64,000 bases of DNA from Termitomyces sp. T153 (lineage: Eukaryota; Basidiomycota; Agaricomycetes; Agaricales; Lyophyllaceae): the NCBI GenBank assembly GCA_018296165.2, contig JACKQL020000049.1:310001-374000 (forward strand). Reading direction: 5' to 3'. Both the position numbers and the translations under genes were made by a program. This document shows, piece after piece, positions 28,056-38,197 of the stretch. The stretch's first letter is position 1. Every line of letters begins with the position of its first letter. The notes under the pieces are model-generated. The model was not told the origin of the DNA. It was given only the letters and a program-made list of their open reading frames with translations, and did no database searches.

Positions 28056-29036
28056 TGTCACGACCCGCTCCCTAGCTCCCTAGACACTGCTCCCAACCCC
28101 TCCTGATTTCCCGCCTAACTCCCCGGGACCCCACCCACACTTTTGACGCCCACACTGGACAACTCTGACGCTTCTCCGGCAAACCCCGACGGCAACTCCC
28201 TCTCCGTAGCCATCAACACCCCCTTGAAACCTTCCCCCACCGTTCCTGGCCACGTCATATGTCCCCGACTCCCTACCCTAGTTTACCCGACCCGTCCCGG
28301 AGCGGCTGTGCCCCCAACTGATCCCATCAGAATACAGCCACGGCCTGACCTCGGATTGTACCCGACACCCATCGACTCAGCACAGCTCCGTCGACCCCCA
28401 CCATCATATCCGCCGCCCTCGGAGGCACCCAGTAGTCGGTATATAAGTCATAGAATAACTCCTCGAACTTTAGTCTTGATATTACATTTTACCAGTTTCC
28501 TATGTTTTGTCTCTCGTCTCGTCTCTATTTCTGTTTCTAGGTTTCAAATCTATCTTTTCTCAGTCTTGTCTCATCTCCATCTCGTCTCGACTGTACATAT
28601 TTCCCTTGTTCCTCTGAAGTTCCCTTGCTCCCTACGTCAGTACAAACTCCGCGCACGCACCATGACCTGAACATTCTTAATGATGACTCCGGACCTCGCT
28701 ACCCGCTCGGCCCCGGAACCCACCAAGCCCCGGTAATCCCCTGTCCAACTCCGACCCCGCCCCCCATCAACCGAGAAGCCTCCGCCTACCCCGCAATCTA
28801 CTTGTGCGCCCACTAACTAGCCCTGACACCCGCCCTGGGTCGATGATCAGTACCTCTGGTCTTAGACCCCTCCAAATCACTCAGGACTTACTCGGGCCAC
28901 TCTCCCTAGGGGCCCCTCGCAAGCTTTCCCCACCTCCGCTCCAACTCTGGACGCCTGGTTATAAGCGCAGGACATCGTGTCCGCCTAGTAAGGACTTGCC
29001 AGTGTACTGAGCCCCCGTCGTCAGTGGAACCTGACA
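28056..29036 (+). repeat. Family I solo LTR, copy 1 (CG-rich)
   Basis: Starts TGTCACGACCCG and ends GTGGAACCTGACA, with perfect 5-bp duplications GTGTG (28051-28055 and 29037-29041). A TATATAAG promoter-like motif is near 28,440. Unlike its surroundings it is full of CG dinucleotides, so it is a recent insertion or has escaped decay. No internal retrotransposon region remains. Confidence 0.85.
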
Positions 29037-29392
29037 GTGTGGATGCCATTCAAGTATGTTGGTAAGCTCAACAAGGGGAATAATAGTAAAAAGGTATGTG
29101 TCTGGCAATATGTCCATATATGATAAGAGAAAGCTGTTTTGTTGTCAAGGAGCTGCCAGAGTCACTAATAATCGTAGCTAGAAAAAGTCCTGGCCTTACT
29201 GTCCTAGATCCAAAGTCCAGGCTCCATGTGATATTTCTCATGACTAATAAGTCTTGTGGTCACTAAGATCCTGTGTGAGGGCTACATTGATCCTGACTCT
29301 GGGCTGGGCCCCATGTGCTGAGTATTGTGACTTGTGCCAAATTTAAACTAGTCAGCTGCTGCTAAATCTGAAATGCCAAAAATGGTGCTCAG

Positions 29393-30529
29393 TGTCAGGT
29401 TCCACTGACCACGGGGGCTCAGCTACACTGGGCGAGTCCTTACTAGGCAAACATGATTCCCTGCACTGACAACCGGGCACTCGGAGGTGTTCCGGGTGCT
29501 GGGGACTTGTGAGGATAGCTGGGGAAAATTGATCTGAGCAAGTCCGGGGAGGTCCGGAGGAGTAGAGAATGAGTGGCGGAGAAGGGGGATGGGCTTGGTA
29601 GGGTTCAGGCAGAAGTCCGTGTGTGAGTATTGTGGGTGCGGAGGAGGCAGAGGCTACGCGGATGACAGGAGCAGAGCCAGAGTTCTGATGGGGGATCAAC
29701 AGGGGTTGATGGGGTTTGGAGCTGAGAGTATAGCAGGGTCCAGGGTTGGTAACGAGTGTCAGAGGTTTGTAATCGTAACTGCAGAGTTTGTGAGGACGTT
29801 ATGGTTGAGAGGATGTGAACACAATAGACAGAATTAGATGGGACGAGACGGAGTCAAACAAAATGAGACGAGGATGAGATGGGAACGAGAATAGATTCAG
29901 GTGGAGACACGGAATGATAATGGAAGGATAACGGAACAGAAACGAGATAAGACCAGGAGACTGAGAGTAAGAAAAATGAGACATGAGATACAAAACACGA
30001 GAAGAAACAATCAGAAACACATCAGAAGGGTGGGTAGATAGATAATCTCAAGACTAGAGTATGAGGAGCTACTCTACATCTTATATACTGACTACTGAGG
30101 AGCTCCAGGGACATTGGCCATGGTGGCGGGGCTTGGCAGAGCTTGACGGAGTTGATGGGTGTCAGTTATGATCAGAGGGTGGGCCGCATTGATATGTTGA
30201 TGGGATCAATTGCAACGCAGTCCATTCTGAGGCTGTTGTGATACTCCAGGGTAAGTCAGGGAAGCCAGGGTGTTGAGTTGATGACATGTAATGGAGTCAA
30301 GCATGGCGGGGGAGTGGTCCCAGGGGCTCAGGAAGTCCAGGGGAAGCGCTGGTGGCTGCAGGGAAGATGTCGGAGTTGGCCAGGGGGCTGTCGGAGTTAG
30401 CCAAGAAGGTGCCGGAGTTAGCCGGAGTAGGCGTGGAGTGCTGGGGAAGTTTGACAAAGCATCGGGGGGTTCCGGGGGAGCGGAGGTTTGTCAGGTGGTG
30501 TATGGGGCTTCAGGGAACGGGTCGTGACA
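29393..30529 (-). repeat. Family I solo LTR, copy 2 (CG-rich)
   Basis: Starts TGTCAGGTTCCACTG and ends CGGGTCGTGACA, with perfect 5-bp duplications CTCAG (29388-29392 and 30530-30534). Opposite orientation to copy 1. Retains many CG dinucleotides. Confidence 0.85.
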
Positions 30530-30557
30530 CTCAGCAACAACTGGGTCTTATCAACGT

Positions 30558-30687
30558 GCACTAACCCTGGTCCAGGACTTCTACCATAGGCATTCCAATG
30601 CCCCTAAAACCATCCAGGGCATCTATTCTATCTTAACAGCTGATCAGGCAATTTGTGACTTCTTTTACCCAGTGCATTGAGATGCTG
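30558..30687 (+). pseudogene. End of the element B chromodomain region
   Basis: Resumes the B reading frame after the nested LTR: LVQDFYHRHSNAPKTIQGIY, then ADQAICDFFYPVH and a stop. Matches the corresponding end of element D. Element C is inserted just downstream. Confidence 0.7.
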
Positions 30688-30692
30688 CACAC

Positions 30693-31042
30693 TGTAAGGG
30701 CAACCTCTGGGGCAGCAGATTGGAGTCATACAGCTAGCAGAGGGGAATCCAAAGTATATTAGTGGAGTAGACAATGATACAATCAGTAACTAATCATCCT
30801 AGCAGAGGGGAATCCAAAGAAAACAAGTCTAAGGATCCCTGCTGCTTGGTGTGGTGCATCAGTGAGCAGTGGAGGCATGGGAACTACTGTACAGATGACC
30901 AGAGCTACTCCCAACCCTAGGGCAATGATTGCTGAGGTAATACAGAGAACTCTGGGGTTCCAAAAGAAGCCCCGGAGACATTGAACAAGCTGTGGAGGCA
31001 CTGGAACAAGTTGCAGAGGTTGGAAATGGAAGTCCCCTGACA
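30693..31042 (-). repeat. 3' LTR of element C
   Basis: TGTAAGGGCAACCTCTGGGG to AGTCCCCTGACA on the plus strand. About 19 bp shorter than its partner at 36421-36789, with scattered differences. Confidence 0.85.
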
Positions 31043-32408
31043 TCACCCTCTCTTTAGTGTGCGGCATCTTGATGTGTGGGGTAAAAGAAGTCCCTGATTG
31101 CTTGGTCTGCTAGTGAGATAGGGTAGATCCCTCATATGGCATGCAAGGCCTCTGGATGTCTCCAGTGGAACTCCTTGACAAGTCTGGGAGCATGTACATT
31201 CTCCCATGGCTCCCAGGAGATATTCTTGATCCTGTAGCCTTTCCACTTCACCTTGTATTATAGTCGTCTCTGAAATAAACAGCTATTCAGGATTTCCTCC
31301 ACCTCATATTCCTTGTTGTCATTGACTACCATGGGGGGTAGTGGAGGTGGCAGACAATGCCCTGGAAAAGGATCCTTAGGGGCCAGAGTTAGTTTGACTA
31401 TGTTGAACACTGGATGAAGCTGGTGCATTCCCAGGGGGCACTGGAGTCAATAGGCCAAGGGTTCTACCTCTTATTCTACTGTAAAAGGCCCCAACTGCCA
31501 GTGCAACAGCTTTTTTGAGGGCCAGGTAGTTATAATGTCAGAGGCATCCAGGTAGACTTGATCTTCAGGCTGATATTGGTGCTCTGGAGTCCTCCTGCAG
31601 TTGTAGTATTGCACCATGTCATCCTTTGCCTTTGCCAGTGCTGCCTGAGCCTCCTCCTGCAATCTCTTCATCTGGTCCACAAATTTGTTTACTGCCTCAT
31701 TCTCTGAGGGCTGGGCCCAGGGTTGAAACCTATGCATGGATGCTGTCCTGTGTCAAGGAAGAATGGGGAAAACTGAGTGGACATGTGAATGTGGTTGTTG
31801 TATTGGAATTCAGCATCAGGGAGGAGTTTGTCCCAGTCATCTTGGTGCTCATTGCAAAAGAGGTGGAGATACTGCTCTAGCTCCTGGTTTACGTGTTTTG
31901 TCTGGCCATTGGACTGTGGGTAATAGGTAGTAGTGGTGTGGAGCTTCACTCTGAGCAGTCAGTAGAGCTCCCAGGTGAATTTTGCCACAAATTGTGGTCC
32001 CCAATCTGAGACATAGGCATTGGAGAGGCTGTGGAGCTTCTAGACATTCCTCCAATACAGGTTTGCAGTGCCCATGGCAGAGCAGGTAGTGTGGGTTGGA
32101 ATGAAGTGTGCTTGCTTGCTATATAGGTCTACTACTACTATGATTGCATCATAACTGTGGGCATCAGGGAGCTCTACAATGAAGTCCATGGATGCCACAC
32201 TCCATTGTTCTGTGGGCATGGGTAGCAGGTGTAACTGTCTGTAGAGGAGTTGGCACTGGGGCTTAGTCTGGAGGCAGAGATTGCAAGTACTAGTGTAGGA
32301 CCCAATATACTGGGACATCTGGGGCCACCAGTAGTTCTGCAATACTAGCTCCAGTGTCTTCCACCATCTAGGGTGCCCTATGATGCAGGAGTTGTGGTGT
32401 TGCTCCAC
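31043..32408 (-). pseudogene. Integrase and chromodomain of element C
   Basis: The HHCC zinc finger is visible (EQHHNSCIIGHPRWWK then STCNLCLQTK). The first catalytic aspartates lie in ASMDFIVELPD and VVVDLYSKQ. In the third catalytic block the usual glutamate of the GQTE-type motif is Lys (SNGQTKHVNQELEQY), so strand transfer would be abolished. A chromodomain-like tail (EEILNSCLF, then KWKGYRIKNISWEPWENVH) follows with stops. Chromodomains target such elements to marked heterochromatin (known for the group). Confidence 0.75.
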
Positions 32409-32409
32409 A

Positions 32410-34210
32410 ATTCTCTGACAGAGCTCCAGAATGTTGGGAATGTAGATATGGTCTCAGAAGGTCAGGATTCCATCTCAGAGGGCCCATTCATCAGTGCGGA
32501 CCACCTTGGCACCAGTGGTATGCCTGAACTTCAGTGTCCAAGCAGCTTGCACCATCAGCTCCTCCTGCTGACCATTCCAATTACCCCACCATATGTTCCA
32601 GAGAATGTCTGCTTCTGCTCCCTCAACAGCAAGACCCTTCATGGCTTGGATTGCAAACAATTCAGGGTGGAGGAGCATAATATTGCTGTTATCCTCTTCC
32701 CCCATGCCATGGTCCACTCTCCAGAACAGGGCATCTGGTTTTCCCATGCTCTAGCCAGGCTTGTGGTGCAAAGAGAAGTCAAAGTTGGCAAGGTAGAGGG
32801 ACCACCAGGCCTGTCAGCAATTGAGCTTCTTGGCTATCCAGAAGTATTCAAGGTTCTTGTGATCTGTCCAGACCTCAAACTTGTGCCATGCACCCTCCAG
32901 GAAGTGCCACCACTCCTTGAATGACTAGATGATGGCTAGCATCTCTTTGTCATAGAGCTTGTAGTTCTGTTCCACTGCATTCAGGCTCTTGGAGTAAAAG
33001 GCCACTGGATGCCACTTCCCATCCTCCAGAGATTGCTGTGAGAGCATGGCTCTAGTGGCAAAGTCAGAGCTGTCAGCCTCCACTCAAAAGGGAGAATTGT
33101 TGTCTGGAAAGAGGAGGACAGGTCCAGAGGTTACAGTGTGCTTGAGAGTGTCAAAGGCTGTCTGCTCCAGAGGTCCCCAACTCCATGGAACATCTTTTCC
33201 CATGAGGTCAAATAGTGGATGAGCATGGTGTGAGAAGTCCTGGATAAATCTGTGGTAGAAGTTTGCAAAACCAAGGAACACCTGCACCTCCTTCTTGTTC
33301 TGGGGCTCTGGCCACTCTGCCATGCCTACTACCTTCACTGGGTCCATCTCTGGTTCTGTGCAATATGATCAGGCCCAGGTACTTGATCCAGGTTTGTTCA
33401 AACTTGCACTTCTCTGGCTTGAGGTAGAGCTGGTGCTGGTGGAGGCATTCCAGGACAAGGTGAGTGATCCAACCATGTTCCTCCAGCATTTTAGTATAAA
33501 AGAGGATGTCTTCAAGGTACACACACACTATGCCCTCTGCTATGAGGTCCTGGAAGATGTTGTTCATCATGGTCTGGAAGGTGGCAGGGCTATTGGTGAG
33601 TCTGAAGAACATACCAAGCAGCTTGAACAATCCCCAGTTGGTCTGGAAGGCAGCCTTCCACTCATCTCCCTCTTGAATGTGCATGTTGTTGTAACCCCAC
33701 TGGATGTCCAGCTTAGTGAAGTATTGTGCACTCTAAAGGTTGTTGATGAACTTGGAGATGAGGAAGAGAGGGTAACAGTTCTTCACCATCATGGTGTTGA
33801 GTACCCAGTAGTCCTGGACCAGTTGGAGGGAGCCATCCTCTTCTTTTTGATGAAGAAGACTGGAGAAGCCATTGGAGACTTGGATGGGCAGATGCAACTA
33901 GAGTCCAGGTTCTCCTGCAAGAATGGGTTGAGCTTGTCCTGTTCCTGGAGTGTGAGCAGATAGACCTTACAGCTGGAGGGTGCTGAGTCTGGTAGCAGTT
34001 TGATGGTGTGGTCCCACCTCTTGTGCTCTGGAAGTGAGTCAAATGAAGCTTTGGAGAACACATTCTTGAATGCATGAAGATAGGGGGGTACCACATCCTG
34101 GAACTCTTGAGGAGTGGCATTAGCAGCAAATGCCTGGGCCAGCTGTTGAGACATGGTCTGGCTAGCCTGGATCTCTGCAACAGAGGGCAGCAGGTGTATG
34201 GTGGTAGCAT
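32410..34210 (-). pseudogene. Reverse transcriptase and RNase H of element C (catalytic YLED)
   Basis: Overlapping minus-strand frames give SPVFFIKKK, then MHIQEGDEWKAAFQTNWGLF, the catalytic box VCVYLEDILFYTK in place of YLDD, connection domain FLGFANFYHRFIQDFSHH, and RNase H remnants down to GKPDALFWRVDHGMGEE. The Asp-to-Glu change in the catalytic pair, plus frameshifts, indicates an inactive enzyme. The Asp-to-Glu change is a transversion and is not explained by CpG decay. Confidence 0.75.
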
Positions 34211-34214
34211 AAAT

Positions 34215-35147
34215 TCAATCCCCCACTTCTACCACTTTGTCTAGGAGCTCTGGCTCACATATGCCACCAAACTCCCCTTCATGCTCCTCCTCTGGGGCTC
34301 TGCTGTTGCTCCAATCATCCTTGTAGAGGGCCTCTCTATAAGGGAATGCCAGAGGCAGGGGATCCAGGAGGTCTAGATCTGCAAAGAGGAGAGGGCTGGC
34401 ATGACATGTGCAGATGGCTACATGCTCCCAAACTTGGGCCCAGCACTCTGCTCTGTCCTCTACAGCACAGGCGGAACACTTCCAGGGGCACTTGCTTATG
34501 GTTACCTTCCCTTTGGTCCAATCAACCTTGGAGTTGTGCTCCCAGAGCCATGTGAAACCAAGGATCATGTCCTGCCTTCCCAAGCTAGTGACAGCAAATA
34601 CAGCATGCTCCACATGGTTCTGATAATGGAGGACCAGATCAACCATGGAGTTGATAGCACCTGCTTTGTTAGGCATTCTGTCAATGTTGTAGACAGGAAT
34701 GGGCTTGGGGAGGGGCTGCATAGTCAGGCTGTGGCATTTGATGAACTCCAAGTCCAGGAATAGTCCCATCACTCTGCTGTCCAGAAGAGCAGTGACTCCA
34801 TGGGTTTGCTGAGTGTCTGTCATCTCAATCTCCACATCAAGGTGCAGGGAGTTGGTGGACAGGGCAGAGGCCATCACATACTGTCAGGGCATTTGATGTG
34901 CCCAAGCAGGGCTGCACCAATGGACCTTTGGAGGTGTTGGGGAGCTTGGCGGGGGCTCCAGAGTTAGTGTTTGTATGTCTGAAGGGGGGCATTGAGGTTC
35001 TTCTGTCTCAGAATGAAGGGCATTGGAAAAGGCAGTTTCACTTTCTATCGACAGACATGAGAACCTGTTAGCACCCAGTGATAGAGGTGTACACCTCATC
35101 CATTGCTCAACTAAAAATCCCCCTCCAGCTCCAGAGGTGAGGCACAT
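34215..35147 (-). pseudogene. Retropepsin region of element C
   Basis: Minus-strand frame of about 220 codons with VTALLDSRVMGLFLDLEFI: the protease triad DSG has become DSR. Downstream ILGFTWLWEHNSKVDWTKG is conserved with B and D. The spacer upstream to 35147 is Pro/Ser-rich without a recognised domain. Confidence 0.7.
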
Positions 35148-35159
35148 GCACTGATCTCC

Positions 35160-36314
35160 TCCAGAGTCAACTCTGGTGTAGGCTCATCCAGCAATGGAGC
35201 TCCAGTGGCATCCTTTGCAGCCAACAGCCATAGGAGGAGTTCCTCCTACTCTGCTGTGGAAAGATAGCATACCTCCAGGCCCAGGGAGCAGTGCCATGCA
35301 AAGTGTCCAGGCTTCTGGCATCTCCAGCACAGTGGCAGAGCTGCCTGGTAGTGTCCACATCTATGGAAATCCCCAGTGGCAGAGGGCATGCTGCTGGAGT
35401 AAAGGCTGGCATTGGATGGGCAGGTGCAGGGTAGTGGAAATTGCTGATTAGAACTGGGTGCAGTGCAGAATGGGGGCAGCAGAGCTCCCTCTGGATCTCT
35501 ATGAGTTGCCATTGGTCCTGGGCCACCTCATCCTATGACACAATCTTTTCATCATTGGGGTGGCCCTCCACTAGATTGTCAATGTGTTCCACCAGTGTGG
35601 GGTGCAAGCCATCCCAGAAAGTAAGGCATAGTTGGAGGCCATTGGGGTAAGCAGCCTGCTCCACCAGAGCCTGGAATGAGTCAATGTACTCATCCAGTGT
35701 ACACTTCCCTTGTCCATACTGCTCCCTATCATGTAGCATCAAGGCTGTGGTCTTGGCAGGTCTAATGGAAAAAACTCTGCACAGAAGTCCTTCTCAAAGG
35801 CAGCCCAGTCTAGAAAGCTTCCAACACTTCTGGAGTGGCAGAAGACTTGCAGCATATAAGTAGAGGCATGTCCAGTCTTCATGTATGACAACACCCAGGC
35901 TATTTTCAACATGTCAGAGTCAAAGGCATTCCTGCTGAGGTGGATATAGGTGAGGCAGGACTGCAGGAATTGCTCCCTGCCAGAGCGGGTGCCATTATAC
36001 ATGTCTGGTAGCATGGGATGTGAAATTTGTAGCCATAAGGTCACTGGAGCTACAGAGACAGGTGCAGATGTGGTTAGGGCTAGTTCCATAGCTGCAGGAG
36101 GGGCAGAGTTAGGGGGTAGGCATTCAAGCAGCACCTGGAGAGACTGGGAGATAAGATTGGTTATTTGACAGAGAGTAGAGAGTTTGGTAGTATGATGAGT
36201 GAGAGATGATTGCATTAATTGCACCTGGGTTTCTAGGTGAAGCAGGCAAGTCCAGGCTTTGTCCTGTGGAGCTGGGGCCTCTGAGGGTGTGTCTGGATTG
36301 GCAAGCTGAGACAT
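35160..36314 (-). pseudogene. gag of element C
   Basis: Starts MSQLANPDTPSEAPAPQDKA with the LETQVQLMQSSLTHHTTKL helix shared with A, B and D, then FLQSCLTYIHLSRNAFDSD, TLDEYIDSFQALVEQA and a canonical CCHC zinc knuckle CWRCQKPGHFAWHC. A frameshift near 35,740 separates the two halves. Confidence 0.75.
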
Positions 36315-36407
36315 AGAACTCCATGGTGTTTAGTCCTGGTGGGGAAGCAATGAGTAGCAGCTTGGAGGTTCTTTATGGCTATGAGGGGCTTCCAGACCAG
36401 TTTTAGG

Positions 36408-36418
36408 AGACTTGTTCT
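36408..36418 (-). promoter_or_regulatory. Self-priming primer-binding site of element C
   Basis: Plus strand AGACTTGTTCT, i.e. AGAACAAGTCT in element orientation, two bases inside the 5' LTR edge. It is complementary to the matching 11-mer in the LTR (36547-36557). Confidence 0.6.
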
Positions 36419-36420
36419 GC

Positions 36421-36789
36421 TGTAAGGGCAACCTCTGGGGCAGCAAATTGGAGTCACACAGCTAGCAGAGGGGAATCCAAAGTATATTAGCAGAGTAGAC
36501 AATGATACAATCAGTAACTAATTGCCTAGCAGAGGAGACTCCAAAAAGAACAAGTCTAAGGATCCCTGCTGCTTGGTATAGTGCATCAGCAGGTAGTGGA
36601 GGCATGGGAACTACTGTACAGATGACTGGAGCTACTCCTAATCCTAGGGCAATGATTGCTGAGGTAATACAGAGAACTCTGCAGTTCTCCGAAGATCTCC
36701 AGGGTTCTAGAAAGAGCCCTAGAGACATCAAACAAGCTGTGGAGGTGCTGGAACAAGTTGCAGAGGTGAGAAATAGAAGTCCCCTGACA
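36421..36789 (-). repeat. 5' LTR of element C
   Basis: TGTAAGGGCAACC to TCCCCTGACA on the plus strand, 369 bp. Confidence 0.85.
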
Positions 36790-36808
36790 CATGCTAGAGA
36801 GGGGGTGA

Positions 36809-37135
36809 TGTCAGGGAACTGCCAATGCACATGCTTGGCTTGGTCATGTGTTTGGTCACATGATCAGTTGCCATGTATATTCTACACAGAATCCACATGG
36901 CAAGGTATGCACATGTTTGGCACACATGGCAAGGTATGCACATGTTTGGCAAGGTCATGTGACTGGAGTAATTTTTCCAAACTCTGGCATTGGAGATCCT
37001 CAGACTTGTTCCCTTTGAATCTCCCTCTGCCAAATGTGTAGTCCTACTTGTAGACATTGTACTGTGCTGAATAGACTTTGGATTTCCCTCTGCCAGTTGT
37101 GTGATTGAGCCACAGCCTCCAGAGGTTGCCCTACA
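36809..37135 (+). repeat. 3' LTR of element B
   Basis: TGTCAGGGAACTGCC to GTTGCCCTACA, 327 bp, followed by the ATAAT target duplication. Has the short form of the U3 repeat that is duplicated in the 5' LTR. Confidence 0.85.
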
Positions 37136-37140
37136 ATAAT

Positions 37141-38197
37141 CATAGGGATGCCATTCATGAGAACACATAATGTCCTTTTAAACTTCCTTGATGACCAAGT
37201 GGTCATTAATGGAGGTGCTACTCCAGCTCATTGATTGGAGCTAGAGGATGTGGATGGCCATCTTTGATGGTTTTGTATAACAGGGAAGTGCCATGATGAG
37301 CAGCCTTGACTAGCCAGTGGAATGAAGCATGCCACCATGGAGGATGCAGAAGATGGGGATGTGGTTTGGATAACTAATAGCCTGCCTGATAATCACTCAT
37401 CTCTGGTGGTATTGGAGCTTGATACTCTTCAAGAGGGAGAATGGAGGGTGTGATCCTCAAAAGCATCAAAACCAGCTGAACAAGTACCTACTAAAGTGGA
37501 GGTATTGAACTTGAAGGAGTGGAGAATTTGGGACAGACCAATCCTGGAGCCAACCCTCAAGTGAGCATATAATCCATGTATGCCACCAGAATGAAACCAA
37601 GTTATTGTTGACCTGACATGGCAAGAAGGGGTAAGACAAGCAACCCCTGCCACTGAGACATATTAAATGGCTATGGAGGATGAGATATCCAAGCCTAGCA
37701 AGTTTCATTACTCATGGAACACAAGTATGCATAGGATAAAAGATCATTCTACATGGTGAAATATCCTAGATGAATCTGAAAATTGCCTGATGGCCTTGCA
37801 GGACAAGTACAAAAGAGGAGTACTACCTTTGAAGTTAGCCAAGGATGAGCAATGTCCTTGGCCTAAAGCAGAGAAGGAGAAGGCTTGGCCTTCCAAGCTG
37901 ACAGAAGATAATATTCCATGTCTTTGGCAGCAGTGGTATGACAAGTTTCAAGACATCATCAATGGTATGAAGGAGGAACTTCTTATATGGTGTGAGGTCA
38001 ACTATGAGATAAATCTTATATATGAGACCAAGCACTACTCATCCTTCATGCTGAGGTGTTCCAAATCACTTCAGCAGCAATTATGGGAAAAAATCAACTG
38101 CTATGTGCATGTGAAGTGGTGGGAACCTTGTGCAGCCAACCAGGCTGCACCATTATTGTGCATTCCCAAGAAGGATGGCTCCTTGTGGATGGCATTA
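37141..38197 (+). pseudogene. Fragment of a different Gypsy pol (protease to start of RT)
   Basis: Plus-strand debris reading MPFMRTHNVLLNFLDDQVVI (protease-adjacent motif) near 37,148, then from 37,790 a 143-codon frame with WCEVNYEINLIYETK, CSKSLQQQLWEKINCYVH and QAAPLLCIPKKDGSLW. The latter is the N-terminal RT entry of a second Gypsy lineage distinct from B, C and D. It is truncated at 38,197 where a Tc1 element is inserted. No LTRs were recognised. Confidence 0.65.

Larger units (their letters stand above)
27347..30553 (-). repeat. Family II solo LTR, copy 2 (inverted, carrying two family I solo LTRs)
   Basis: Reverse-complement copy of 23243-24251: it starts TGATGTGCTCC and ends GGGTCTTATCA. 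Flanks are ACAT (27343-27346) and ACGT (30554-30557), a 4-bp duplication in which one CG has become CA. Insertions at 28056-29036 and 29393-30529 interrupt it; net length is about 1,079 bp. Confidence 0.75.
30693..36789 (-). mobile_element. Gypsy element C: complete but decayed chromovirus
   Basis: LTRs 30693-31042 (3') and 36421-36789 (5') enclose gag, retropepsin, RT, RNase H, integrase and chromodomain on the minus strand. Flanking pentamers are CACAC (30688-30692) and CATGC (36790-36794). They are not identical, but both derive in one CpG step from CACGC, consistent with a decayed target duplication. It sits between the coding end and 3' LTR of element B. Divergent from B and D at sequence level, with its own LTR. 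All coding segments carry stops or lost catalytic residues. Confidence 0.85.
22068..37135 (+). mobile_element. Gypsy element B: chromovirus (Tf1/sushi type) with nested insertions
   Basis: Bounded by direct ATAAT target duplications (22063-22067 and 37136-37140). LTRs are 22068-22470 and 36809-37135. Internal order is gag with a CCHC-like knuckle, retropepsin, reverse transcriptase, then an internal deletion to the post-integrase region and chromodomain. Three insertions split it: family II solo LTR at 23243-24251, an inverted family II LTR spanning 27347-30553 (itself carrying two family I solo LTRs), and complete Gypsy C at 30693-36789. Removing them restores the gag junction at QYG/QGKW and the chromodomain junction at NVH/ALTLVQDF. 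CG dinucleotides are almost absent and several stops look like CGA-to-TGA changes, so it is dead. Confidence 0.85.

Noticed and set aside
28143..28670. 175-codon proline-rich frame
   Set aside because: Lies wholly inside family I solo LTR copy 1; the corresponding stretch is not open in the other copies.
33295..33963. 222-codon open frame on the plus strand
   Set aside because: Antisense shadow of the reverse transcriptase of element C.
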